Source: Actinomadura mexicana (GTDB taxonomy: Bacteria; Actinomycetota; Actinomycetes; Streptosporangiales; Streptosporangiaceae). Taken from it: a DNA stretch of 64,000 nucleotides. Made by a program: the position numbers and the translations under genes. The stretch lies in the NCBI RefSeq assembly GCF_900188105.1, contig NZ_FZNP01000001.1, positions 868,001-932,000 on the forward strand, read 5' to 3'. A model generated the notes under the pieces. It had not been told where the DNA came from, ran no database searches, and was given only the letters and a program-made list of their open reading frames with translations. This document shows positions 16,881-25,167 of this stretch, piece after piece. Within the stretch, counting starts at the first letter, position 1. The number at the start of each line of letters is the position of its first letter.

Positions 16881-17818
16881 CTCTGATCGGGCTGGACGTG
16901 GGCGGCACGACGATGAAGGCCGCTCTGGTCGGTGAAGGTGCACTGGTCCGTGAAGGTGCGCGGGTCGGTGAAGGTGCGCGGGCGGACGGGGACCTTCAGG
17001 TCCTGGCGAGCGAGTCGCGGCCCACCGACCGGGCAGACCCGGTGGGCGGCGTCCTCGACTTCGCCGCCCATCTCGCCGCCCGCGCCGCGTCCCTGGGCTC
17101 CCCCGCCCGCGCGGCCGGCATCGCCCTGCTCGGCATCGTGGACGAGGCGACGGGCACCGCCGTGCACTCCGCCAACGTGGGATGGCGGGACGTGCCGATC
17201 CTGCGCCTGGCGCGCGAGCGCCTCGGCATCCCCGTCGCCATCGGCCACGACGTCCGCACCGGCGGCCTGGCCGAGGCCGTGCTGGGAGCGGGCCGCGGTG
17301 CGGGCGACTTCGTCTTCGTGGCCGTCGGGACCGGCATCGCCGCCGCCCTGATCCTGAACGGCGCCCCCTACCCGGGGACGGTCGGCTGGAGCGGCGAGAT
17401 CGGCCACGTCGTCGTCCGCCCCGGCGGCGAGCCCTGCGCCTGCGGGAACCGGGGGTGCCTGGAGACCTACGCCTCGGCCGCCGCCATCGCCCGCCGCCAC
17501 GGCGAGGGCGTACCCGCCGAAGAGGTGGTCGCGCGGGCCCGGAGGGGTGAGGAGAAGGCGGGGCGGGTCTGGTCGGAGGCGCTCGACTGCCTGGCCGACG
17601 GCCTCGCCGCGACGACCCTGCTGCTGGACCCGGGCCTCGTGGTCATGGGCGGCGGCCTCGCCCGCGCCGGTGACGCGCTCCTGGGCCCCCTCGAATCGCG
17701 CCTGACCGCCCGCTTGAAGTTCCGCGACCCGCCCCGCGTGCTGCGCACGCAACTGGACGACCAGGCGGCCGTCAGGGGCGCGACGATCCTCGCCCGCCGC
17801 CTGCTCGACGACGCCTAG
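16877..17818 (+). CDS. ROK-family sugar kinase (glucokinase / N-acetylglucosamine kinase type)
   Basis: This 313-residue ATP-dependent sugar kinase is translationally coupled to the permease. It shows the phosphate loop LDVGGTTMK (residues 6-14), probable catalytic Asp125 (GHDVRTGG), GEIGH (173-177) and the zinc motif CACGNRGC (187-194) of ROK proteins. It probably phosphorylates the sugar imported by the operon. The GH pair before Asp125 differs from the usual ENDAN motif, so sugar specificity is uncertain. Residues 19-36 are a threefold repeat encoded by tandem 18-bp units, inserted in the N-terminal lobe just after the phosphate loop. Confidence 0.9.
   Translation: MTLIGLDVGGTTMKAALVGEGALVREGARVGEGARADGDLQVLASESRPTDRADPVGGVLDFAAHLAARAASLGSPARAAGIALLGIVDEATGTAVHSANVGWRDVPILRLARERLGIPVAIGHDVRTGGLAEAVLGAGRGAGDFVFVAVGTGIAAALILNGAPYPGTVGWSGEIGHVVVRPGGEPCACGNRGCLETYASAAAIARRHGEGVPAEEVVARARRGEEKAGRVWSEALDCLADGLAATTLLLDPGLVVMGGGLARAGDALLGPLESRLTARLKFRDPPRVLRTQLDDQAAVRGATILARRLLDDA
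16927..16980 (+). repeat. Three tandem 18-bp repeats inside the ROK kinase gene
   Basis: The unit GGTCGGTGAAGGTGCGCG occurs three times head to tail, with two substitutions in the first copy and one in the second. It keeps the frame and encodes a Gly-Glu-Gly-Ala-type repeat. It looks like replication-slippage expansion. Confidence 0.85.
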
Positions 17819-17911
17819 GAATCCGCCGGACGACCACGGCCGGGCACGCCGACCGATGGCCTGATCAGCGGCGGTCGCGAGACGCCCGTTCGGCACTTCC
17901 GCAGCGGACTC

Positions 17912-18370
17912 CTAGTCCGATTCGACGAGCCTGGCCAGGTTGTCCAAGGCCATGCGCATGCCGGTCTCGTTGTCGGCGGCCGGCACGGTGTCGGGCACGC
18001 CGTCGTGCACGATGAGCACGTCGGTGCCCCCGTCGACCTCGGTGAGCGTCGTGGTCATCGTCATCTCGCCCTGCAGGGCGGGCTCGGCGGTCTCGAACTC
18101 GAACACCTCGACCACGCGCTCGCCGGGGACGAGTTCCACGAACCGCCCGTGGTAGGTGTCGGTGTGCGCCGACGACTTACCGGTGCCGGTCGGCGCGTCG
18201 TAGGTGAGCGAGATCCGGAAGGCGCCGCCCTCGCGGCCGTCGAACTCGTGCACCTCGCTCGTCATGCCGTCCGGTACCCGCCATTTCATGATCGCGTCCG
18301 CGTCGGTGAGCGCCCGGTAGACGTCCGATGGACGGGCCCTCACGTGCCGCGACACCCGCGTCGAGTACAT
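17912..18370 (-). CDS. SRPBCC / AHSA1-like protein
   Basis: This is a 152-residue single-domain protein of the AHSA1/START-like fold, beginning MYSTRVSRHVRARPSDVYRALTD. Family features are the N-terminal strand with RARPSDVYRALTDADAIMKW, a middle FEFETAEPALQGEMTMTTTLTE and a C-terminal helix (GMRMALDNLARLVES). It is convergent with the sugar operon and divergent from the regulator at 18474. The ligand is unknown; actinomycetes have many such proteins, often beside ArsR regulators, but none is adjacent here. Confidence 0.85.
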   Translation of the reverse strand: MYSTRVSRHVRARPSDVYRALTDADAIMKWRVPDGMTSEVHEFDGREGGAFRISLTYDAPTGTGKSSAHTDTYHGRFVELVPGERVVEVFEFETAEPALQGEMTMTTTLTEVDGGTDVLIVHDGVPDTVPAADNETGMRMALDNLARLVESD

Positions 18371-18460
18371 GCGCCCACCCTACGGCGCCCCCTGACACGA
18401 CCCCCGCCGCTCCGGGCCGCGGGGGTGGACGGTTCGTCCGGCTTCGGGGGGTGCGGCTTG

Positions 18461-18466
18461 TAGTGT
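18461..18466 (+). promoter_or_regulatory. Candidate -10 element for a leaderless transcript
   Basis: TAGTGT at 18461-18466 fits the TANNNT -10 form and lies 7 nt before the GTG at 18474, with no ribosome-binding sequence between. This arrangement is typical of leaderless actinomycete mRNAs and supports starting at 18474 rather than at the nearby ATG. Confidence 0.45.
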
Positions 18467-18473
18467 GGGTGCC

Positions 18474-21161
18474 GTGCTCATGGGGCGAGACCGCGAGCTC
18501 GACCACCTCGCCGGTCTGCTCGGAGACGCCCGCGCCGGGCGGGGCAGGACCGTGGTGGTCCAGGGCGAGGCGGGGATCGGCAAGACGGCCCTGATCGAAG
18601 GGATCGCGGCGGGCGCCGGGGACATGCGGATCGTCCGCGGGACCGGCGTCGAGTCCGAGACCGAGCTGGCGTTCGGCGGGCTGCATCTGATGCTGCACCC
18701 CCACGGCGACCGGTTCGACGCGCTGCCCGAGCAGCAGGCGGCGGCGCTGCGGTCGGCGTTCGGCCTCGGCTCGGGCCCGGCGGGCGACCGCTTCCTGATC
18801 GGCGCGGCCACGCTCACGCTGCTGTCGGAGCTGGCCGCCGACCGTCCGCTGGTGTGCCTGGTGGACGACGCGCAGTGGCTGGACACCGCGTCGCTGGACG
18901 CGCTGCTGTTCGCCGCCCGCAGGCTCGGTGCCGACCCCATCTCCATGATCTTCACGGCCCGGGACGGCGCCCGCCCGTTCCCCGACCGCGGCCTGGAGGT
19001 GCTGCGGCTGACCGGCCTGGACCGCGGCGCCGCCGGAGACCTGGTGGCGGCGCGCGCGCCCGGCCTCACCGTGCCGGTGCGGGAGCGCCTGCTGGACGAG
19101 GCGGCCGGCAACCCGCTCGCGCTCATCGAGCTGGGGAGCGCCCTGCGGTCGCGGCCCGCCCGTCCCGCCGGTCCGCTGCCGGTCGGCGGCAGGGTGCAGG
19201 AGACGTTCCGGCGCCGGCTGGCCGAGCTGCCGGACGCCACCCGCCGGCTGCTGCTGATGGTCGCCGCCGACGGCACCGCCGACCTCGGCCTCGTGCTGCG
19301 CGCCGGAGAGGCGCTCGGCCTGACGCTGGCCGACCTCGGACCGGCCGAGGAGGCCGGGCTCGTGGTCCTGGACGGCGGGGAGGTGCGGTTCCGCCACCCG
19401 CTCATCCGCGCCGTCACCTACCAGGACGCGGCCCACCACCGGCGGATCGACGTCCACGGCGCCCTGGCGGGCGTCCTGCGCGGCGACGAGCACGCCGACC
19501 GGCGCGCCTGGCACCTGGCGGCGGCCGCGACCGGCCCCGACGAGGGCGTCGCCGCCGAGCTCGAACGGGTCGCGCACCGGGCCGAGCTGCGCGGCGGGAC
19601 CGCCGCCGTCGCCACCGCCTACGAGCGCGCCGCGCGGCTCAGCACCGAGCCGGAGGGCAGGGCCCGGCGGCTCGTCCACGCGGCGCGGGCCGCCTACGAC
19701 GCCGGCCGGCCCGACCAGGCCGCCCGCCTCGCCGAGGAGGCCGAGCACCTCACCGAGCAGGACGGGGTCGTCGCCGAGGCCACCTTCGTCCGCGCCCAGG
19801 TCGCCTACGAGCGCACCTCGCCGGCCGCCGACGCGGAGCTGGCGCTGCGGGGCGCGGCGCTCATCGCCGGGAGCGATCCCGAGCGGGCGGTGTCCATGCT
19901 GACGGAGGCCGTCTGGTCCGCCCGGGACGCCGGCGCCCACGACCTGGTGCGGCGCAGCGTCGAGCTGCTCGGGAGGGTGCGGCTGCCCGCGGGCTCGGCG
20001 AAGGCGCCGGTGACCGCCGCGCTGATCGCCTACGGGGGCCTGGCGGACGGCGCGCGGGGGGCCGTCCCTGCGATGCGGGCGCTCTTCGAGGCCGCGCGGC
20101 GCGGCGAGATCGAGGACGTCGTCGAACTCATCATCGCCGGTTTCATGGGCCTGCTCGTGGCCGACGACCGCGCCGCGACCGGGCTGCTGGAGCGGATGGC
20201 CGCGCAGGCCAGGGCCCGGGGCGCGCTCGGCTGGCTGCCCTACATCCTGGAGGGCCTCGCGATCGGGCGGGTCCTGCTCGGCGACCTGCGCGGCGCGGAC
20301 GCGGCGGCGGCCGAGGGCATGTCGCTCGCCGTCGACATCGGCATGGACACGCAGGTGACCGCGCTGCGGTGCATCGCGGTGCGGCTGGAGTCCGACGCCG
20401 GGCGCAGCCGGGCCCTGGCGGCGGGCGTCCTCGAACACGCCGACCTGCACCCGACCAACACCGCGCTCGCGTCCTGGGGCCTCGGCCTTCTCGACCTCGC
20501 CGAGGGGAACGCCGCGGCCGCCCTGGAGCGGCTGGACGCGGTGTGCTCCGGCCCGGCCCGGCACGACGTGCTGATCCGCGCCGTCCCGGACCACGCGGAG
20601 GCGGCGGTGCGCGCCGGGCGCCCGGAGCTGGCCCGCACCCACCTTCCCGCGTTCGAGACATGGGCGGCGGCCACGTCGAGCACGGCCCTGATCTCCCGCT
20701 GCCGGGCCCTGCTCGCCACCGGGGACGACGCCGACGAGCACTACCGCACCGCCCTCGGCCTGCACGGCGACCGCGCCTACGACACCGCGCGGACCCGGCT
20801 GCTGTACGGGGAGTGGCTGCGCCGCCGGCGCCGCCGCACCGAGGCCCGGGACGAGCTGACCGCCGCGCGGGCGGCGTTCGCCCGGCTCGGCGCCGAGTGC
20901 TGGGCCGAGCGCGCCCGCGCCGAGCTGGAGGTCCTCGGGGACCGGCCGGCGGCCCGGTCCGGGGACGCCGACCCGCTGAAACGGCTGACCCCGCAGGAGC
21001 TCCAGGTCGTGCGGCTCGCCGCCGCCGGGCTCAGCAACCGGGAGATCGGCGCGCAGCTCTACCTCAGCCCCCGCACGGTCGGGCACCACCTCTACAAGGC
21101 GTACCCGAAGATCGGCGTCACCCGCCGCGCGGAGCTGGCCCGGCTGGTATCGGACACATGA
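18474..21161 (+). CDS. LuxR-family ATP-binding regulator (LAL type)
   Basis: This large regulator (895 residues from GTG 18474) has an intact ATPase module: Walker A GEAGIGKTALIEG and Walker B LVCLVDDAQWLDTASLD. A long TPR-like alpha-helical middle follows, then a C-terminal LuxR helix-turn-helix (LTPQELQVVRLAAAGLSNREIGAQLYLSPRTVGHHLYKAYPKIGV). It has the same architecture as the protein at 8699 but keeps the Walker lysine. The GTG at 18474 is chosen because of the leaderless promoter; ATG 18480 is the alternative. The SDR gene downstream in the same direction is a possible target. Confidence 0.9.
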   Translation: MLMGRDRELDHLAGLLGDARAGRGRTVVVQGEAGIGKTALIEGIAAGAGDMRIVRGTGVESETELAFGGLHLMLHPHGDRFDALPEQQAAALRSAFGLGSGPAGDRFLIGAATLTLLSELAADRPLVCLVDDAQWLDTASLDALLFAARRLGADPISMIFTARDGARPFPDRGLEVLRLTGLDRGAAGDLVAARAPGLTVPVRERLLDEAAGNPLALIELGSALRSRPARPAGPLPVGGRVQETFRRRLAELPDATRRLLLMVAADGTADLGLVLRAGEALGLTLADLGPAEEAGLVVLDGGEVRFRHPLIRAVTYQDAAHHRRIDVHGALAGVLRGDEHADRRAWHLAAAATGPDEGVAAELERVAHRAELRGGTAAVATAYERAARLSTEPEGRARRLVHAARAAYDAGRPDQAARLAEEAEHLTEQDGVVAEATFVRAQVAYERTSPAADAELALRGAALIAGSDPERAVSMLTEAVWSARDAGAHDLVRRSVELLGRVRLPAGSAKAPVTAALIAYGGLADGARGAVPAMRALFEAARRGEIEDVVELIIAGFMGLLVADDRAATGLLERMAAQARARGALGWLPYILEGLAIGRVLLGDLRGADAAAAEGMSLAVDIGMDTQVTALRCIAVRLESDAGRSRALAAGVLEHADLHPTNTALASWGLGLLDLAEGNAAAALERLDAVCSGPARHDVLIRAVPDHAEAAVRAGRPELARTHLPAFETWAAATSSTALISRCRALLATGDDADEHYRTALGLHGDRAYDTARTRLLYGEWLRRRRRRTEARDELTAARAAFARLGAECWAERARAELEVLGDRPAARSGDADPLKRLTPQELQVVRLAAAGLSNREIGAQLYLSPRTVGHHLYKAYPKIGVTRRAELARLVSDT

Positions 21162-21325
21162 CCTAGGGCCGCCGCCGCACCCGCCCGGCCCGCCCCGCCC
21201 GCGCCGCTCCCCGGCCCCGCCCACCCCCGCCGACCTGCCCCGTTGAACGCCCGTTCGATGACCGATGCGGGCCGTCCCGCCGAGCTCGTAGCGTCGTGGC
21301 CACCTCGAACGAACGGAGAATCACC

Positions 21326-22063
21326 ATGCTTCTGGAGAACAAGACCGCGGTCGTCTACGGCGGAGGCGGAAACATCGGCGGCGCCATGGCGCGCGGCTTC
21401 GCGGCCGAGGGCGCGCGGGTGTTCCTCGCCGGCCGCACCCCCGCCAAGCTCGACGCCGTCGCCGAGGAGATCCGGGCCGCCGGCGGCCTCGCCGAGACGG
21501 CCCGCGTGGACGCCCTGGACGAGGACGCCGTGAACGGCTGGGTCGATTCGGTCGTGGAGACGGCCGGCAGCATCGACGTGTCGGTCAACCTCATCTCCCA
21601 GGACGCGCTGTTCCGGCCCATGATCGAAATGCCGGTGGCGGACTTCGGCCGGGCCCTGGAGAAGATCGCGCGCTCGTTCCTGGTGACCACCCGGGCCGCC
21701 GCGCGGCACATGGTCGAGCAGGGCTCGGGCGTGATCCTGCACTTCGGCGGCTCCGACAGCACCAACCGCGCGCCCGGTCTCGGGACCGTGCAGATCGGCT
21801 GCGACATGGTGGAGGCGATGCGCCGCCAGTGGGCGTGCGAGCTCGGGCCGCGCTCGGTCCGCGTCCTGTCGATGCGCACCGGCGGCATCCCCGGCGACGC
21901 CCTGCCGGACCCGGTGAAGCAGCAGATGGTGGACGCCACCCTGCTCAAGCGCGCCGCGACGCTCACCGACGTCGGCCGCGTCGCCGCCTTCCTGGCCTCC
22001 GACCACGCCGCCAGCCTGACCTCCACGCAGGTCAACATCACCGCGGGCGCCCTGGTCGACTGA
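21326..22063 (+). CDS. SDR-family oxidoreductase lacking the canonical catalytic Tyr-Lys
   Basis: This is a 245-residue short-chain dehydrogenase/reductase fold. The nucleotide-binding turn is VYGGGGNIGGAMARG near the N-terminus, followed by AGRTPAKLD. The region that normally holds YxxxK reads TVQIGCDMVEAMRRQ, so the catalytic pair is missing. It may be an enoyl-ACP-reductase-like or non-catalytic relative. The ATG at 21326 follows GGAGAA. It lies downstream of the LuxR-type regulator in the same direction, about 160 bp away. Confidence 0.82.
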   Translation: MLLENKTAVVYGGGGNIGGAMARGFAAEGARVFLAGRTPAKLDAVAEEIRAAGGLAETARVDALDEDAVNGWVDSVVETAGSIDVSVNLISQDALFRPMIEMPVADFGRALEKIARSFLVTTRAAARHMVEQGSGVILHFGGSDSTNRAPGLGTVQIGCDMVEAMRRQWACELGPRSVRVLSMRTGGIPGDALPDPVKQQMVDATLLKRAATLTDVGRVAAFLASDHAASLTSTQVNITAGALVD

Positions 22064-22124
22064 CCGGCCCGTCCTGGCGCCGTCTCGTCCGATCCCGCGT
22101 TGCCATGCGAGCGTCGGTCGCCGG

Positions 22125-22583
22125 TCAGGTGGTCGGGCCCTGGGCGTCGTCGTGCAGGGTCTCGGCGATGGCGTCCTGCCAGCCCGCCAGGAAGGCGGGG
22201 TATCCGTCGGCGAAACGGCGCAGGTGGGCGGCTCCCCCGCTGGAGAGTGCGGTGAGCTCGTAGGTGACGGTCACGTTGCTCTGGTCGCCGGCCTCGTCCA
22301 GGACGACGGAGACCGTTCCCGCGCTGACGCCCGGGGTGACGCGCGCGTAGAGGATGCGCCGCCCCGGGGTCGCCTCCACGACGATCCAGGTGGTGGTCTG
22401 GTCGCGGTCGAGGGTCTGGAAGACCGTCCCGGGCTCGGTGTCGTCGGCGGCGGGCGCGGGGAAGGACGGCTCCCAGTGCGGCACCCACCGCCGCTCTCCC
22501 TGCGCCGTGAACAGGTGGAACGCCTCGTCCGGGGGCAGCGCGACCGTCAGGCGGCCGGTGAGCCGGTGCCGGGCGCCGCTCAT
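22125..22583 (-). CDS. SRPBCC family protein
   Basis: This is a 152-residue START-like protein (MSGARHRLTGRLTVALPPDEAFHLFTAQGERRWVP..., with TYELTALSSGG late in the fold). The PPDEAFHLFTAQGE...WVPHWEP pattern is that of polyketide-cyclase/dehydrase-like lipid carriers. Its ATG overlaps the stop of the small protein gene at 22580 (ATGA), so the two are coupled. The ligand is unknown. Confidence 0.82.
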   Translation of the reverse strand: MSGARHRLTGRLTVALPPDEAFHLFTAQGERRWVPHWEPSFPAPAADDTEPGTVFQTLDRDQTTTWIVVEATPGRRILYARVTPGVSAGTVSVVLDEAGDQSNVTVTYELTALSSGGAAHLRRFADGYPAFLAGWQDAIAETLHDDAQGPTT

Positions 22584-22825
22584 CGCCCGTCGTCCAGGGT
22601 GTGCGCGTCCGCCGCGGTCAGGGTCAGGCCGTAGACGTCCTTGAGCTGCTCGATCTTGGCGAGCGTCTCCGGCGAGAAGGGGGCCCTGCCCTCGAAGGCG
22701 TGCAGGGCGATGCCCTCGACCAGGTCGCCCAGGGACAGGTCGAGGTACTCGGCCAGCGCCTTGAGCACCTTGAGCACGTTGCGCTCGATCCGCACGCCGG
22801 TCTGCACCCGTTCAACTTTTACCAT
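22580..22825 (-). CDS. Conserved small actinobacterial protein, possible DNA-binding
   Basis: This 81-residue protein starts VKVERVQTGVRIERNVLKVLKALAEYLDLSLGDLVEGI. A short strand followed by two helices recalls ribbon-helix-helix proteins, but no family assignment is certain. It is the first gene of a two-gene unit with the SRPBCC protein. Its start codon abuts palindromes at 22826-22853, so autoregulation is plausible (inference). Confidence 0.75.
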   Translation of the reverse strand: MVKVERVQTGVRIERNVLKVLKALAEYLDLSLGDLVEGIALHAFEGRAPFSPETLAKIEQLKDVYGLTLTAADAHTLDDGR

Positions 22826-22853
22826 GGTACCAAGTTACCAGATTGACCTGGTA
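22826..22853. promoter_or_regulatory. Palindromic operator candidate in divergent promoter region
   Basis: GGTACC (22826-22831) abuts the start codon of the 81-residue protein. It is followed by an inverted repeat TACCAG-ATTGAC-CTGGTA (22836-22841 / 22848-22853). The TACC/GGTA core recurs, suggesting one regulator dimer bound twice. The region separates the small-protein operon from the membrane protein at 22938. Confidence 0.5.
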
Positions 22854-22937
22854 CGGGTGGTCATACCCGAGCGATCACCCTTACCTTGGACGATCACGCG
22901 ATCTTCGGACGTGGCAGGCGAAAGGGGAGGGAGCGTC

Positions 22938-23762
22938 ATGCAGGAACCTTCGGGCGCGCCCGGCGACCCCGACGGAGAACGGCCACCGGGCGGGCGGGCG
23001 GCGACGGACACCGGCCCGCGGGGCGGCCTGTGGTGGGCGGCCTGGCTCGTCCCGGGCTACGCGATCTCCTACGGGCTCGTGCTGGCGGTCCTCAGCGACT
23101 CCTTGTTCTGGATCGCGATCCCCGGGATGGTCGGGCTCGCCACCGTGGTCCTCCTGGCGCTGCACGTGCTGCTCGAAGGGCCGTTCCGCGGCGCCGTCCC
23201 CTATGCCACGGACGGAACCGACCGCCGGGGCCCGGTGAAGCACCACTACAAGGTCCTGATCGGGCGCTACCTCGTGCTGGTGGTGGCCGGCGTCTCGATG
23301 GTGGCCGTCCCGCTCGCCGTGGACGTCCGCTACCTCTACCCGTTCGTCGGCACGGGTGGGGTGGCGCTGCTGCTGGGGACGAGGTTCTGGCTCCCCCAGA
23401 TCGCCTGCCTGCGGAAGTGCGCCCGGGTGCTGAAGGTCTACGACTTCGAGTTCCGCACCCCCGTGAAGAAGTCGAACCTGCGCGGCAACGGGGTGCGGTC
23501 CCTGACCCTGGGCGACGGCGACTCCCCGCGCATGTCGGCCAGGGAGCCGCTGTTCTCCGACCGGTGGCCCAGGGGGATCGAGAACGGAGTGTGGTTCGCC
23601 GGGGACGACCCCTTCGGCGGGGTGATCCTCGTCCCGGACACGGGCGAGCTGATGTGCATGCAGCCGGAGAACTGGGCGGCGCAGGACAAGGCCCGGCGGC
23701 AGGCCGCCCACAAGCGCCGGGAGAAGGCCCGGCAGGCCGGTCTGGCGCGCAAGTCGATCTAG
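22938..23762 (+). CDS. Predicted membrane protein of unknown function
   Basis: This 274-residue protein is predicted to have about four membrane helices, in pairs near residues 33-85 and 115-155, and a soluble C-terminal half. That half holds the segment DFEFRTPVKKSNLRGNGVRSLTLGD and ends in a highly basic tail (KARRQAAHKRREKARQAGL). The ATG at 22938 follows AGGGGAGGG. I do not recognise the family. It stands alone, divergent from the small-protein/SRPBCC pair and convergent with the oxidoreductase gene. Confidence 0.8.
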   Translation: MQEPSGAPGDPDGERPPGGRAATDTGPRGGLWWAAWLVPGYAISYGLVLAVLSDSLFWIAIPGMVGLATVVLLALHVLLEGPFRGAVPYATDGTDRRGPVKHHYKVLIGRYLVLVVAGVSMVAVPLAVDVRYLYPFVGTGGVALLLGTRFWLPQIACLRKCARVLKVYDFEFRTPVKKSNLRGNGVRSLTLGDGDSPRMSAREPLFSDRWPRGIENGVWFAGDDPFGGVILVPDTGELMCMQPENWAAQDKARRQAAHKRREKARQAGLARKSI

Positions 23763-23783
23763 CGGACCGGAGGGATCCGCCCG

Positions 23784-24704
23784 TTACGGCGTGATGACGA
23801 GCTTGCCGCGCGTGTGCCCGCCCCGGCTGGCGTCGAAGGCCTCGCCCACCTTCTCCGGCGGGTACGTCCCGGCGACCTCCACCGTGAGCGCGCCGCGGTC
23901 GGCCATGGCCGCTAGCTCGGCCAGCTTCGCGCCGCTCGGGCGGACCCAGATCCAGTGGCCGCCGTGCTCGCCGACCGTGTTGTCGGCGACCGACACGTGC
24001 CGCCCGCCCTCGGCCAGGACGGCGAGGGTCGTGTCGAGCTGGCCGCCCGCGAAGTCGGCGACGGCGGACACCCCGCCGGGCGCCAGGTCCCGGACGCGCT
24101 CGGCCAGCCCGTCCCCGTAGGCGACGGGCTCGGCGCCGAGATCACGCAGGAAGCCGTGGTTGCCCTCCGAGGCCGTGCCGATGACGCGGGCGCCGCGGTC
24201 CCGTGCGATCTGGACCGCCAGGCTCCCCACTCCGCCGGACGCCGCGTGGATGAGCAGCACGTCGCCCGGCCCGACCTCCAGGCGGTCCAGGGAACGCTGC
24301 GCGGTCATTCCGGCGAGCGGCAGCCCGCCGGCCTGGTCCCAGTCGAGCGACGCGGGCCTGCGCGCCACGTGGTCCGCCGGGACCGCGACGTACTGCGCGA
24401 ACGTCCCGGCGCCGACGACGTCCTTGCGGGCGTAGGACATGACCTCGTCGCCGTCCGCGAACTCCGGCGTGTCGGGACCGCGCCCCCGCACGACCCCGGC
24501 GACGTCCCAGCCGGGGATGACGGGGAACACCGCGTCCATCATCCCGTCCAGGCCGCCGGCCATGACCTTCCAGTCCACGGGGTTGACCCCGGCCGCGCGG
24601 ACCTCGATCAGGACCTGCCCGGGGCCGACCTTCGGGTCCGGGACGTCTCCGACCCGCAGGTGCGAGTTGTCGCTGGCATAGGAGTCATAGGTGACGGCGC
24701 GCAT
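23784..24704 (-). CDS. NADP-dependent alcohol dehydrogenase/quinone-oxidoreductase family protein
   Basis: This 306-residue medium-chain reductase has a GroES-like N-terminal half (VGPGQVLIEVRAAGVNPVDWKVMAG) and a Rossmann half with AASGGVGSLAVQIARDRGARVIGTAS. It lacks the structural-zinc cysteine cluster, so it belongs to the zinc-independent quinone-reductase branch. The ATG at 24704 is the natural start, with the family's MRAV beginning. It is divergent from the VOC-ArsR-SRPBCC operon and may share its operator region, so co-regulation is possible. Confidence 0.88.
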   Translation of the reverse strand: MRAVTYDSYASDNSHLRVGDVPDPKVGPGQVLIEVRAAGVNPVDWKVMAGGLDGMMDAVFPVIPGWDVAGVVRGRGPDTPEFADGDEVMSYARKDVVGAGTFAQYVAVPADHVARRPASLDWDQAGGLPLAGMTAQRSLDRLEVGPGDVLLIHAASGGVGSLAVQIARDRGARVIGTASEGNHGFLRDLGAEPVAYGDGLAERVRDLAPGGVSAVADFAGGQLDTTLAVLAEGGRHVSVADNTVGEHGGHWIWVRPSGAKLAELAAMADRGALTVEVAGTYPPEKVGEAFDASRGGHTRGKLVITP

Positions 24705-24751
24705 GCCCCCAGCCTGCCACCCGGCCCGCCCGGCAAACATGGCCGCCGAAG

Positions 24752-24800
24752 CGTAGGGACTTCCCTACGTTTGACAGGTAGGCAGTCCCCTACATATTTT
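24752..24800 (+). promoter_or_regulatory. Twin palindromic operators around a -35 TTGACA
   Basis: Two 16-bp inverted repeats, GTAGGGACTTCCCTAC (24753-24768) and GTAGGCAGTCCCCTAC (24778-24793), have centres 25 bp apart. A consensus -35 TTGACA (24771-24776) sits between them, and an AT-rich -10 (around 24794-24800, ATATTT) follows. Binding by the ArsR protein encoded in the operon would block RNA polymerase. The assignment is inferred from position and symmetry. Confidence 0.75.
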
Positions 24801-24807
24801 GGGGCGC

Positions 24808-25167
24808 ATGAACATCACGCATGTGCGGCTGCTGACCGTGCCGGTCTCCGACCAGGACGCGGCCAAGGACTTCTACGCGGGCAAGCTCGGCTTCGAGGTG
24901 GTGATGGACCGTTCGACGGGCCCGATGCGCTGGCTCCAGCTGGCGCCCAAGGGCGCGGAGACGAACGTCGTGCTGGCGGACCATGTGCCCGGCGCGGCGC
25001 CCGGGACCGTGCACGGTCTGATACTGGAGACGACCGACCTCGACGCGGACTGCGAGCATCTGCGCGGCGCCGGGGTGCGGGTCGAGGGCCCGCAGGACCT
25101 TCCCTGGGGACGGCAGGCGACGCTGACCGACCCCGACGGCAACGGCATCGTGCTGGCCGCGCGGTGA
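24808..25167 (+). CDS. VOC-family (glyoxalase/bleomycin-resistance-like) protein
   Basis: This 119-residue single VOC module has the paired beta-alpha-beta pattern (LLTVPVSDQDAAKDFYAGKLGFEVV... and ATLTDPDGNGIVLAAR). Such proteins act as dioxygenases, glyoxalases or drug-binding proteins. The ATG at 24808 is used rather than a TTG three codons upstream. It is the first gene of a three-gene coupled operon with ArsR and SRPBCC proteins. A role in sensing or handling a small toxic ligand is inferred from context. Confidence 0.88.
   Translation: MNITHVRLLTVPVSDQDAAKDFYAGKLGFEVVMDRSTGPMRWLQLAPKGAETNVVLADHVPGAAPGTVHGLILETTDLDADCEHLRGAGVRVEGPQDLPWGRQATLTDPDGNGIVLAAR

Noticed and set aside
18177..21224. 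1015-codon minus-strand open frame
   Set aside because: It is antisense to the LuxR-type regulator and has no domains.
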